The position numbers and the translations under genes were made by a program. A model generated the notes under the pieces. The model saw only the letters and a list, made by a program, of their open reading frames with translations, ran no database searches and was not told the origin of the DNA. Source: Aequorivita sp. (GTDB lineage Bacteria > Bacteroidota > Bacteroidia > Flavobacteriales > Flavobacteriaceae). From it: DNA of 64,000 bases. The stretch's first letter is position 1. Each line of letters begins with the position of its first letter. The stretch is taken from assembly GCA_024637015.1 (NCBI GenBank), contig JAGXGE010000031.1, positions 1-64,000 of the forward strand, given 5' to 3'. This document shows positions 44,764-53,674 of the stretch, one piece after another.

Positions 44764-45488
44764 ATTTAAGTGTTTCAATCCCTCTAAGTCCCAATAACTT
44801 TATCTGTCTGACTCCCTTTAACCAGAATTAAAATTAAAGAAAACCAACAAGCCCCTTACCCTTTTATTTTCCAAAAAAACCGGCAGATCAAAAAACCTTT
44901 TGGATTTTAACATCACAAAGTCCCTATATTATATTCCTACAAGGCTTTCCAATCTACATATTTTATAGAATTTCAATATCCTTTAAAATATTCAATCCTC
45001 CTAATTGAAATCCTTTAGACAAATTAGATAGATATCTAAATTTCTATTAAAGGATATATAAACTGTATTTATAGCGTGTTTATAGTATGTTTATAGCGTA
45101 TTTATAGCGTATTTATAGCGTATTTATAGTATATTAAATATATAGCTCCCTTATTACATCCATTACAACAGCCCCAAATTTGTGCATCTCTTAAAAGAAT
45201 AACTTAAAAGGAAATCTTCAACTATTCTGTTAAACAGACTTTTCTACCTCCAAAAACCTTTCATAGCTCAGGAGTAATGTTTTTTTAAATACTAACCATC
45301 ATAATTTTAGGATGTGAATAGTTGCTATACGCTTATAAAAGCAGGAATTTGAAAAAAATTTCCCATGGCTTTTCAATAGTGTTCAACTGTGAAAGCACCC
45401 TCAAGCAATAGCAAAAGAAACTGAGCCCAAATAATACACCATAAGAAGTATGGCAATCCTTTTAGCGCTACATCAAATATAAAAAGGC
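44764..45488. other. 725-base gene-free, very AT-rich region
   Basis: No frame in either direction gives a credible gene between the acetyltransferase and pepE. The region carries an 11-bp tandem repeat (45068-45133) and runs of short AT tracts. It could be decayed sequence or a structural or regulatory spacer; I cannot tell which. Confidence 0.6.
45068..45133. repeat. 11-bp tandem repeat, six copies (TTTATAGCGTA)
   Basis: The units are 45068-45078 TTTATAGCGTG, 45079-45089 TTTATAGTATG, three identical TTTATAGCGTA at 45090-45122, and 45123-45133 TTTATAGTATA. A degenerate seventh unit follows. The period of 11 bases is close to one helical turn. Confidence 0.92.
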
Positions 45489-46193
45489 TTACTGAAGTTT
45501 TAAGTAAGTGCCACTTTCCACTTCGTAAGGTTCCCTTCCCTGTTCAAAAACGCGGGCTGTTAGCTCGCCTCTCAAAATAATTTCATCACCTTTTACAGTT
45601 AGCCAACTTCCTTCACGCAAGCCAACCACAGCAACGTTATTTTGGGTATGAAATTCCGAAATACGGGTTTCACGGGTTTCGCCCATATGTTTACTGTTTG
45701 GTTCAGGGTCCAAATAATGTGGGTTGAGATTGAATGGAATAACACCTAATGTTTTAAATGAAGGCGGATAAACAATAGGCATATCGTTCGTAGTTTGCAT
45801 AGATACTCCACAAATATTACTACCAGCACTTGTCCCCATATACGCCAAACCATTAAAAATAGCTTCGCGAAGCGGTTGCATCAGTTCCAAGCGGTAAAGT
45901 GCACTCACCAAAACAAACGTATTGCCACCACCGGTGAATGCACCTTTTGCTTTTTTTAAAGCTTCCACAGGATTTTCAAAAGTGTGTAGTCCAACCAGTT
46001 TTTTGCCAATTTTATTAAAAGCCTTAGCAGCTTTTTCCGTATAATCATCATGACTCAAGCCACCCGGACGGGCATAGGGGATAAAGATTACTTCTTTAGT
46101 ATCCTTAAATAATTCAGACATTTCATCGGTTAGATAATCTAAATATTCGCCGCCGTAAACATTGCTGGTACTTGCTATTATTAGGTTTTTCAT
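45489..46193 (-). CDS. pepE: Dipeptidase E (peptidase S51)
   Basis: PepE is a cytosolic serine peptidase that hydrolyses dipeptides with N-terminal aspartate. The 234-residue protein shows GAFTGGGNTFVLVSALYR, the nucleophile elbow YMGTSAGSNICG with Ser near residue 121, and FNLNPHYLDPEPNSKHMGETRE with conserved His and Glu. The length is normal. A TAAATTTG -7 box on the minus strand (46216-46223) lies upstream. It is divergent from the two tandem paralogues that follow. Confidence 0.93.
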   Translation of the reverse strand: MKNLIIASTSNVYGGEYLDYLTDEMSELFKDTKEVIFIPYARPGGLSHDDYTEKAAKAFNKIGKKLVGLHTFENPVEALKKAKGAFTGGGNTFVLVSALYRLELMQPLREAIFNGLAYMGTSAGSNICGVSMQTTNDMPIVYPPSFKTLGVIPFNLNPHYLDPEPNSKHMGETRETRISEFHTQNNVAVVGLREGSWLTVKGDEIILRGELTARVFEQGREPYEVESGTYLKLQ

Positions 46194-46282
46194 TTCAGGT
46201 GTTTTTTCTAAAGTGCAAATTTAACTATTGAAAGTGGAAACTTTAAGTTTTCGCTAACAAAACAAAACCGTATTTTTAGTGA

Positions 46283-47101
46283 ATGGCAAAAAAACTACTT
46301 CTCCTATTCTTTATAATTTCTTCTCCCGTGCTTGTGGCTCAGGAAATAGAGCGCACAAAAGTTGTTGGAAAAATTCATGTGCCCAATGGTGATGACGCTG
46401 AGGGCATCAATATTTACAATGTTTCCTCCCATAAAGGAACTGTAACAAACCCCGACGGAACTTTCGAAATCGAAATAGCAGAAAACGACCGCCTACAGAT
46501 AACCGCACTGCAATACCAATCTTTTACGGTAGTTATTGATAAAGGTATTATAACACAAAAGCGTATGAACATTGTTATGAATCCATCAATCAATCAGTTG
46601 GATGAAGTGGTAGTTCGACCCTATGATCTTTCGGGCAATATTAACGTGGACGTAAAAAAAATACATACTTATACTGTTAATAAAGATTGGGACTTGAGTT
46701 ATGAAAACCTAGAATACGGCTACCAGTTTGAGCAGGACGATAAAACAAAAATATCTGGAAACGCTGCAGAGGAGGCTCTTCATGGAAACACATTGACGAA
46801 CGGTGCCAATATTTTAGGCATCTTGTCAGGTGCGGTTAGTTTATTGCTTCCCAAAAAAGACAAAACCACTCCAGCCGAAAGACTGGAAACAGGCAATGCT
46901 TTGAACAATAATCTGCAGCAGCGTTTCAGTAGAAACTTTATAGCTTCCACCTTTGATATTCCAGAAGAAAAAGCTGTGGATTTTCTTTATTTTGCACAAG
47001 AAAACGGGATGGAACAACGCTTGCTGAAACCCGAAAACGAAATGGAATTGATGGAATTTCTTCTGAAACGAAGCAAAGAATACAAAGAACGCAGTGAATA
47101 A
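46283..47101 (+). CDS. Exported protein with carboxypeptidase-like regulatory domain (paralogue 1)
   Basis: The 272-residue protein has a signal peptide ending at VAQ. An N-terminal CarboxypepD_reg-like beta domain (residues about 25-110) follows, in which KVVGKIHV, GINIYNVSSHKGTVTNPDG and LDEVVVRPYDLSG are visible. The C-terminal half is helical and ends in a charged stretch. In SusC-like receptors this domain precedes a TonB-dependent barrel, but no barrel is present here. It overlaps the next gene by 8 bases and is clearly its paralogue. Confidence 0.75.
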   Translation: MAKKLLLLFFIISSPVLVAQEIERTKVVGKIHVPNGDDAEGINIYNVSSHKGTVTNPDGTFEIEIAENDRLQITALQYQSFTVVIDKGIITQKRMNIVMNPSINQLDEVVVRPYDLSGNINVDVKKIHTYTVNKDWDLSYENLEYGYQFEQDDKTKISGNAAEEALHGNTLTNGANILGILSGAVSLLLPKKDKTTPAERLETGNALNNNLQQRFSRNFIASTFDIPEEKAVDFLYFAQENGMEQRLLKPENEMELMEFLLKRSKEYKERSE

Positions 47102-47870
47102 AAAAGGTCTTTATATTTTGCTGTTTTGTTTTTTTGCAAGTCTTAAAATTACTGCACAGGAAAAATCATTACAAGGAAAAATCACCAATGATACTGATAT
47201 CGACGGTATCCACGTGCTTAACACTTCTTCTCACTTTAATACCATTACCAATGAAAATGGACACTTCTCCATACAGGTGAAGCCTTTGGACACACTGCTC
47301 TTTTCCTCAATAAAATATATGCCAGAAAAAAAAGTGGTTACCGATGCTATTTTTGAAAAAGGAGTCATTACCATTAAACTTACCGAACTTGTAAACGAAC
47401 TGGATGAAGTTTTTTTAGAACTCGACCTTTCCGGTAACATCGCGGCAGATCTTAAAAAAATTAAAACTGAAAAACCCATAAATTTTGATGATGTTGGAAT
47501 TCCGGGTTTCAAAGGCAAGCCCGAAGAGAAAATTGTACCTATGTATTTTGCAGTTACTCCTTTGAGCGTTAATTTGGAAGCGCTATACAAACATATTTCT
47601 GGTTATTATAAAGAGCTTAAAACCCGAAGAAAGTGGGAGTATGAAAACAATGCCGTCGCACAAATGCTGAATTATTACACCATTCCATTTTTTACCACCA
47701 CATACGGTATTCCGGAGAACAGAGTGTATGATTTCCTGCTTTTCTGCGCCGAAAACACTTCTGTAGAAAGTGATTTCAAAAATGAACGATACGGAAGTGT
47801 GTTACTGATTTATGAAGAAAAAGGAAAATTATATGTCAGCCGTCTATCCGAAGAAACTAGAGACAGATAG
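47094..47870 (+). CDS. Exported protein with carboxypeptidase-like regulatory domain (paralogue 2)
   Basis: The 258-residue protein starts with GTG at 47094 and has a signal peptide ending at ITAQ. It has the same order as its upstream neighbour: GKITNDTDIDGIHVLNTSSHFNTITNENG, then NELDEVFLELDLSGNIAADLKKI, then a C-terminal helical half ending at TRDR. The similarity between the two (LDEV, DLSGNI, a late DFL segment) shows tandem duplication. The genes overlap by 8 bases, so they are co-translated. The function is unknown. Confidence 0.75.
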   Translation: MNKKGLYILLFCFFASLKITAQEKSLQGKITNDTDIDGIHVLNTSSHFNTITNENGHFSIQVKPLDTLLFSSIKYMPEKKVVTDAIFEKGVITIKLTELVNELDEVFLELDLSGNIAADLKKIKTEKPINFDDVGIPGFKGKPEEKIVPMYFAVTPLSVNLEALYKHISGYYKELKTRRKWEYENNAVAQMLNYYTIPFFTTTYGIPENRVYDFLLFCAENTSVESDFKNERYGSVLLIYEEKGKLYVSRLSEETRDR

Positions 47871-48232
47871 TTTTAACATCCTAGAACAGAAACGTCTAAT
47901 ATGTCATTAGTCTCTTTTTTTTAAAGGTTTTCCGAATTTTTCTCTTATTGATTGCATTTCTAATGATTTCAGATGCTAATGGCTACATATTTTATGTAAG
48001 TGCATCTAAAAATAATTTTATAAAATAACTCAATCTAGCAATCTGAGTCCACCGGGCCGCTTCTTTATTTCTCTCGGGAAATTTCAATTAAAAATATAAA
48101 CAAACTGAATTAGAAGTTAGTTTAATAATAAAATGCTATCTTAACTGCACATTATCTAAACTGTTAAGTTTTTCTAAGGTAATTAAAGCCTTAAAAAAGA
48201 CCAATTTTTCACCTCCCTAAAACTACTTAAAT
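47871..48232. other. 362-base intergenic region
   Basis: No credible gene. One frame around 47930-48027 reads LLLIAFLMISDANGYIFYVSASKNNF but has no good start codon. A faint likeness to the FYVS stretch of the later DUF6702 gene is probably chance. Confidence 0.4.
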
Positions 48233-49489
48233 ATGAAAAAATTACTTTCTTTTCTTTCAATTGTCTTATTAGCGAACTTCATTTACGCACAATCAGGCTC
48301 ACAACCATTTATTACTTCTGGAGATTTTACTGTTCCCGCTGGTGTTACCTCCATTACCATTGAGGTTGTTGGCGGCGGCGGCGGCGGCGGAATTAATGGT
48401 ACTGGCGGCGGTGGCGGTGGCGGTTATTCATTAGGAACTTATTCAGTGACCCCTTCTGAAATTATTCCAGTAACAATTGGTGCCGCTGGAGGGGTTAATA
48501 CCCCTGGAGGAACAACAATAGTTGGAACATTTAATCAGGCAACTGGTGGCGAACCTGGAGTTTCAGTTCCTAATCCTGAAGTTGGTGGTGGGGGAGCTGG
48601 CGGTGTCGGTTCTGGAGGTACTTTAAATTACACTGGCGGAATAGGCGGCGGCGGATATTATACTTACTTTGGTGGTGGCGGAGGTGGTGCTGCTGGATCA
48701 CTTGGAAATGGATCTAATGGCGGAGATACCATCCCTTGGACAGGAATTTGTCAAACGCCAGGTGGAAGTGGAGGTGCTGGTGGAGGAATTCCTGCCGGAA
48801 GTGGAGGTAAAGGTGCCGGGTTTACCGATGCCTCTTGTAATATTACCGATCCTTCAGCCCCTGGAATGCCATACGGTGGCGGTGGTGGCGGTGGAAACGG
48901 AAATGGGGGTGGTCCGGGCTTAGGTTATAGTGGTTACGCTTTAATTTCTTGGGGAAGTAATCCTTGTACAAATCCTTCTGACTTAACAGCATCAAATATT
49001 GATCTAACATCTGCTATGTTAGATTGGACAGAAAATGGATCAGCAACTACTTGGAATATTGAATGGGGCCTTTCTGGTTTTACTATAGGAACAGGAAACA
49101 CTCAAGTGGTGTTAACAAAACCCTACTTATTAGAAGGTTTAATGCCTAATACTTCTTATGATTATTACGTACAAGCTGATTGTGGTGGAACTGGAACTAG
49201 TACTTGGTCTGGTCCTTTTACTTTTCAAACAGATGTATTAGGAATAGCAGACAATGCTATTGATGGGTTTACATATTATCCGAATCCAATGGGTGAGGCT
49301 CTACATATTAGCGCAAATAGCAAGATAGATAGTGTCGTTATTTACACTGTATTAGGCCAAAAAGTAATCGTTCTAAACATAGGGACAACTACAACTCAGC
49401 TAAATGTTTCTAACTTATCTAGCGGAAATTATTTTATGAAAGTAATTTCAAAAGGACAAACTGGAATCTACAGGTTGATTAAAAATTAA
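48233..49489 (+). CDS. Glycine-rich T9SS-secreted protein with FN3 domain
   Basis: The 418-residue protein has a signal peptide ending at IYAQ. A glycine-rich domain (residues about 25-240) follows, with long GGGGGG tracts and the opening VPAGVTSITIEVVGGG, as in surface glycine-rich modules. An FN3 domain is next (PSDLTASNIDLTSAMLDWTENG ... YYVQADCGG), then a T9SS sorting domain (YYPNPMGEALHI ... GNYFMKVIS ... IYRLIKN). It is an adhesin- or matrix-like surface protein by inference. Confidence 0.85.
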   Translation: MKKLLSFLSIVLLANFIYAQSGSQPFITSGDFTVPAGVTSITIEVVGGGGGGGINGTGGGGGGGYSLGTYSVTPSEIIPVTIGAAGGVNTPGGTTIVGTFNQATGGEPGVSVPNPEVGGGGAGGVGSGGTLNYTGGIGGGGYYTYFGGGGGGAAGSLGNGSNGGDTIPWTGICQTPGGSGGAGGGIPAGSGGKGAGFTDASCNITDPSAPGMPYGGGGGGGNGNGGGPGLGYSGYALISWGSNPCTNPSDLTASNIDLTSAMLDWTENGSATTWNIEWGLSGFTIGTGNTQVVLTKPYLLEGLMPNTSYDYYVQADCGGTGTSTWSGPFTFQTDVLGIADNAIDGFTYYPNPMGEALHISANSKIDSVVIYTVLGQKVIVLNIGTTTTQLNVSNLSSGNYFMKVISKGQTGIYRLIKN

Positions 49490-49514
49490 TATAATTTTTT
49501 AAAATAATTGAAAG

Positions 49515-49546
49515 AAGCCATCCGCTTGAAACGGATGGCTTTTTTA
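49515..49546 (+). terminator. Rho-independent terminator
   Basis: AAGCCATCCG (49515-49524) pairs with CGGATGGCTT (49532-49541) around a 7-base loop and leads into a T-run, 25 bases after the glycine-rich gene. Confidence 0.9.
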
Positions 49547-49739
49547 ATTCCCAATAAAGTTAATATTGCAGTGGTGTAGGTAGAAAAGTTATTACAACCC
49601 AAAAAAGAAATACAGTTGATGTAATTTCTTTAATTAATATTTGAAAAATATATGTATACCTTATAAAAAAAACAACAGAAAGACTGTAACGTTCAGTTCA
49701 ATGTACCGTCTAATGTTCCATTAGCTCCCCCTTTTTTTT

Positions 49740-50243
49740 ATGAAGTATTTTAAATTTCTCCTTTTATTGTTAGTATTTCCAATTATTTCGGCCGCTCCTG
49801 TCCATAAATTTTACGTGAGCATTACCAAGATTGAATACGTTAAAGAAAAAAATTCCCTTCAAATAATTACTAAGATTTTTATCGATGATATTGAAGACGC
49901 GCTTCAACACCGTTATGATCCTTCAATCTCGCTGGACACAAAAAAGGAAACCGAAGCCGCTGATGAATATCTGAAAAATTATATTCTTCAGAAAATAAAT
50001 ATTAAAGTGAACGGAAAACCTGTAAAGCTGGATTATATAGGCAAAGAATATGATACTGATATGGTCTTGGCTTATATTGAAGTGAAAGATGTGAAGGAAC
50101 TGAAAACCATTGAAATTGAAAATAAAGTGTTATTGGATATGTTCCCTGAACAGCAAAATATTATCCATCTAAAAACCCCAAAAACCCGCCGAAGCTTGAT
50201 TCTTGACCAAGACGAGTCCAAAGGCAAATTGGATTTTAATTGA
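49740..50243 (+). CDS. DUF6702-family exported protein
   Basis: The 167-residue protein has a signal peptide (LLLLLVFPIISAA) and then the conserved opening HKFYVSITKIEYVKEKNSL, an ITKIFIDDIEDAL segment and a C-terminal LDMFPEQQNIIHLKTPKTRRSLIL. This matches DUF6702, found beside M1 peptidase genes in Bacteroidota as far as I recall. Function is unknown. The M1 metallopeptidase gene starts 47 bases downstream on the same strand. Confidence 0.8.
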   Translation: MKYFKFLLLLLVFPIISAAPVHKFYVSITKIEYVKEKNSLQIITKIFIDDIEDALQHRYDPSISLDTKKETEAADEYLKNYILQKINIKVNGKPVKLDYIGKEYDTDMVLAYIEVKDVKELKTIEIENKVLLDMFPEQQNIIHLKTPKTRRSLILDQDESKGKLDFN

Positions 50244-50290
50244 TACCTTGCCAACCCAAAAATTATATTTCTTAAAACTTTTGAATTATT

Positions 50291-52597
50291 ATGCGATTAC
50301 TTAACTCCCTATTTATAACCTCACTATTCCTTGCATCTGCAATGCTTTCAGCTCAGGAAGAAACCGAAACTACCAAGCGGGATCCAGGCCATTTGAACAC
50401 CAACCGTTTTAAGCAGATGTATGAAGAGTTTTCAACGCCCAATATGTTCCGCACAGCTAGCGGCGCACCTGGCCCAAATTATTATCAGCAGCAGGCAGAC
50501 TATATGATGGATGTGGAACTTGATGATAAAAACAAAAAACTTAGCGGTATGGAAACCATTACCTATACCAACAATTCTCCAGACCAATTGGAATATTTAT
50601 GGGTACAACTCGACCAAAATAAAAGAGCTAAGGATTCAAAATCCCCTTTGATTGAGTCTTCAGATACGAAACCTTCAGATATGGCGGGAAGTTTTGTTAA
50701 AAATTATATGGTAAATGAATTTGATGGCGGTTTCAATATTATGGAAGTGAAAGACGCCAAAGGAAATTCATTAAAATACACCATCAACCAAACCATGATG
50801 CGTGTGGATATGCCGAAGACTTTGATGCCTGGTGAAAAATTTGTCTTTTCAATTAAATGGTGGTACAATATAAACGACCACGTAGTGGATCGCGCTCGTA
50901 GCGGTTACGAAACTTTTGAGGACGGCAATCGAGGTTATGTTATAGCACAGTTCTACCCGCGAATGGCGGTTTATAACGATGTGGAAGGATGGCAGAATAG
51001 TCAATTTTGGGGGCGTGACGAATTTGCGCTTCCCTTCGGAAATTTTGAAGTTAATATTACAGTGCCCGCAGATCATATTTTGGATGGTACAGGCGAACTT
51101 CAAAATAGAAAGGAAATTTTCACTAAAGAAATGATGAACCGTTACGAAGCTGCGCAAAAATCTTTTGACAAACCCGTTGTTATTGTAACTCAGGCTGAAG
51201 CCGAAGCCACTTCAAAAAACTTTTCAACCGCAAAAAGAACTTGGAAGTTTAAAGCTGAAAATGTTCGTGATTATGCCTTCGCTTCATCCCGTAAATACAT
51301 TTGGGATATGATGGCCGTAAAAATGGGTAACGGTTCTGTGATGGCTGTTTCCTTATATCCACCGGAATCAAATCCGCTTTGGGAGGATTGGTCCACAAGA
51401 GCTGTGGCTAGTACTTTGATTTCTTATTCACGTATGACTTTTGATTATCCGTACTCAAAAGCTATTTCGGTAAGCGCCAAAAATCAAGGAATGGAATACC
51501 CGATGATTTGCTGGAATCATGGAAAACCTGACAAAGACGGAAGTATCAGCGACCGAACAAAATTTGGAATGATAAGCGTTATAATTCACGAAGTAGGCCA
51601 CAACTATTTTCCAATGATCATAAACAGCGACGAACGCCAATGGACTTGGATGGACGAAGGTTTGAACACGTTTACACAATATGTTGCCGAGCAGGATTTC
51701 GCCGAAAAACATCCTGAAGCTATTGCACCTAACAAAAAGTATCCTTCCCGTCGTGGTCCGGCAAAGAAAATTGTTGATTATATGGCGGGTGACCAAAGTC
51801 AATTGGCGCCTATTATGAGCAAAGGTTTAAATGTTTATGATTTTGGAGCAAATGCTTATTCAAAACCAGCAACTGCTTTGAACATTCTTCGCGAAACCAT
51901 TATGGGTCCTGAACTTTTTGACTTCTCTTTCAAAACCTATGCAAACCGATGGATGTTTAAACACCCAACACCAGAGGATTTCTTCAGAACGATGGAAGAT
52001 GCTTCTGCCGTTGATCTAGATTGGTTTTGGCGTGAATGGTTTTACACTACAGATTATGTGGATATTGGGGTAAAAGATGTTAAGAAATTTTACGTTACTT
52101 CAAAAATGAATAGAGAAGTGAAAGAAAATATTACCGCACGTGGTATTTCAGAAAGTGATTTGCCATCAATGGTCTATATGGTTGAGGAGGGCAGTGAGGA
52201 TTTTGATGAAAGTATGCGTGTTTCCAACATTGATGAAATTCAAACGCTGAAGGAATATATTATGGAAAATATTCCAGTGGAAGAAAGGGCAAGCCTAAAG
52301 CGTCCCAACTTTTTTTACAAAGTTACTTTTGAAAAACCGGGGGGGATTCCGATGCCAATTATTGTGCAATATACCTATAGCGATGGAAGCGCAGAAAAAG
52401 TAACTTATCCTGCTGAAATATGGCGAAAAAATGACGAATCGGTAGGGAAGGTTATTGCTTCGGAAAAAGAGATCACTAAAATAGAAGTGGATCCCGATGA
52501 AGAAACTGCAGATATCGATACTTCAAACAACAGTTGGCCGAAAAGAAAAAAATTGGGAGCTTTTGATAAATTCAAAAACAAAACAAACCCAGATTAA
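50291..52597 (+). CDS. M1-family zinc metallopeptidase
   Basis: The 768-residue exported aminopeptidase-like protein has a signal peptide ending at LSAQ. An N-terminal beta domain with MDVELDDKNKKLSGMETITYTN follows. The catalytic domain contains the zinc motif HEVGHNYFP (about residues 432-440) and the downstream Glu in WTWMDEGLNTF. The C-terminal ARM-like region is long. It releases N-terminal residues from peptides in the periplasm. It is paired with the DUF6702 gene and ends at a clear terminator. Confidence 0.92.
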   Translation: MRLLNSLFITSLFLASAMLSAQEETETTKRDPGHLNTNRFKQMYEEFSTPNMFRTASGAPGPNYYQQQADYMMDVELDDKNKKLSGMETITYTNNSPDQLEYLWVQLDQNKRAKDSKSPLIESSDTKPSDMAGSFVKNYMVNEFDGGFNIMEVKDAKGNSLKYTINQTMMRVDMPKTLMPGEKFVFSIKWWYNINDHVVDRARSGYETFEDGNRGYVIAQFYPRMAVYNDVEGWQNSQFWGRDEFALPFGNFEVNITVPADHILDGTGELQNRKEIFTKEMMNRYEAAQKSFDKPVVIVTQAEAEATSKNFSTAKRTWKFKAENVRDYAFASSRKYIWDMMAVKMGNGSVMAVSLYPPESNPLWEDWSTRAVASTLISYSRMTFDYPYSKAISVSAKNQGMEYPMICWNHGKPDKDGSISDRTKFGMISVIIHEVGHNYFPMIINSDERQWTWMDEGLNTFTQYVAEQDFAEKHPEAIAPNKKYPSRRGPAKKIVDYMAGDQSQLAPIMSKGLNVYDFGANAYSKPATALNILRETIMGPELFDFSFKTYANRWMFKHPTPEDFFRTMEDASAVDLDWFWREWFYTTDYVDIGVKDVKKFYVTSKMNREVKENITARGISESDLPSMVYMVEEGSEDFDESMRVSNIDEIQTLKEYIMENIPVEERASLKRPNFFYKVTFEKPGGIPMPIIVQYTYSDGSAEKVTYPAEIWRKNDESVGKVIASEKEITKIEVDPDEETADIDTSNNSWPKRKKLGAFDKFKNKTNPD

Positions 52598-52615
52598 TTT
52601 TACCTTTGTTCCTTT

Positions 52616-52650
52616 AAACCCTTTTGCTGTATTTTGCAAAAGGGTTTTTT
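52616..52650 (+). terminator. Rho-independent terminator of the M1 peptidase gene
   Basis: AAACCCTTTTGC pairs with GCAAAAGGGTTT around a short loop, followed by a T-run, 20 bases past the stop codon. Confidence 0.9.
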
Positions 52651-52671
52651 ATAACAATGAATTTTTGAAAA

Positions 52672-52698
52672 ACTCATTACTCATTACTCATTACTCAT
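52672..52698. repeat. 7-bp tandem repeat (ACTCATT, about four copies)
   Basis: The units are 52672-52678, 52679-52685, 52686-52692 and a partial 52693-52698, each ACTCATT. It lies directly before the tatA -7 box TATATTTG (52709-52716). Confidence 0.85.
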
Positions 52699-52720
52699 AT
52701 CTCGTTAGTATATTTGCACT

Positions 52721-53008
52721 ATGATTTCACAGGCATTTTTTCTTTTTATTAGTGGTGCAGAAATAGGTTTCATCCTCTTCATCGTGCTTTTGGTGTTTGG
52801 TGCAGACAAAGTGCCAGAAATAGCCCGCGGAATGGGCAAAGCTATGCGACAGATAAAAGACGCCACTAACGACATTAAATCTGAAATTACCAAAGGCGCC
52901 GAAAAGCAAGGGATTGATATTGACATCACCAAAGACGTTCAAAAGCAAATAGACCAGGTAAAGGATGATGTTGATGAGGTTACAGGCCCCATCAAAAGGA
53001 AATTCTAA
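52721..53008 (+). CDS. tatA: Sec-independent protein translocase TatA/E
   Basis: TatA forms the pore-like assembly of the twin-arginine protein export pathway. The 95-residue protein has a single N-terminal membrane helix (FFLFISGAEIGFILFIVLLVFGADK), the hinge and amphipathic helix VPEIARGMGKAMRQIKDATND, and an acidic coiled C-terminus. The length is normal. tatB/tatC are not in the window. A TATATTTG -7 box ends 4 bases before the start codon. Confidence 0.92.
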   Translation: MISQAFFLFISGAEIGFILFIVLLVFGADKVPEIARGMGKAMRQIKDATNDIKSEITKGAEKQGIDIDITKDVQKQIDQVKDDVDEVTGPIKRKF

Positions 53009-53029
53009 ATATCGGTGTGGGTAAAATAT

Positions 53030-53674
53030 CTATCCAATAACTCTCGAAATGGTCAGCCCATCGCGTATTGGTAAAATTACTGTTTCCAGTTTTGGATGCT
53101 CGTTTAATACTTTGTTATAGTGAAGCAACGCTTTTGTATCTTCATCATCCTCTTTTAGATCTTCAATAACTTTTCCGCTCCACAAAACATTATCACTCAA
53201 AATAACCGAACCCTTTTTTAACTTCGGAAGAATTATTTCCAGATAGTTTGGATAATTGTTTTTATCGGCATCAATAAAAACCAAATCGAAGGTTTTATCA
53301 AGCTTCGGAATTATGTCCAAAGCATTGCCCAAATGTTGAAAAATCTGTTTTCCGAAAGGTGATTCATCAAAATATTTTCGTTGAAAGTCAAACAATTCCT
53401 CGTTGATGTCTATCGTATGAAGTTCGCCATCTTCCTGCATTCCTTCAGCCAAACACAAAGCGGAATAACCTGTATACGTTCCAATTTCGAGTATATTATT
53501 CGGTTGGACTAATTTTGAAAGCATACTCAAAACACGCCCCTGAAAATGCCCGCTCAACATTCGTGGGGCAATCATTTTTTGCCAGGTTTCGCGGTTTAAT
53601 TTTTTAAGCAGTTCTGGTTCTGCTTGCGAATGCTTTTCTATGTAAGCGTTTATTTTTTCGGGAAGAAAATCCAT
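53030..53674 (-). CDS. Class I SAM O-methyltransferase (catechol/caffeoyl-CoA type)
   Basis: The 214-residue protein has the family's glycine loop ILEIGTYTGYSALCLAEGM (about residues 58-76), the metal-binding Asp in LVFIDADKNNYPNY and DNVLWSGKV. It matches metal-dependent O-methyltransferases of catechol-like substrates. Its start overlaps the ACMSD-like gene stop by one base, so it is part of the kynurenine operon. A role on a phenolic intermediate such as 3-hydroxykynurenine or 3-hydroxyanthranilate is possible but unproven. Confidence 0.88.
   Translation of the reverse strand: MDFLPEKINAYIEKHSQAEPELLKKLNRETWQKMIAPRMLSGHFQGRVLSMLSKLVQPNNILEIGTYTGYSALCLAEGMQEDGELHTIDINEELFDFQRKYFDESPFGKQIFQHLGNALDIIPKLDKTFDLVFIDADKNNYPNYLEIILPKLKKGSVILSDNVLWSGKVIEDLKEDDEDTKALLHYNKVLNEHPKLETVILPIRDGLTISRVIG

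Noticed and set aside
45068-45133. Possible CRISPR or iteron origin of replication
   Set aside because: The 11-bp units are contiguous without spacers, and no replication initiator or dnaA-like gene is nearby.
47930-48027. Short frame with a hydrophobic stretch and FYVS
   Set aside because: No credible start codon, and the likeness to the DUF6702 N-terminus is too short to be meaningful.
48669-48923. Gly/Val-rich alternative-frame ORF inside the glycine-rich T9SS gene
   Set aside because: It is a shadow of the repetitive GGN codons in the real frame and has no start context or signal sequence.
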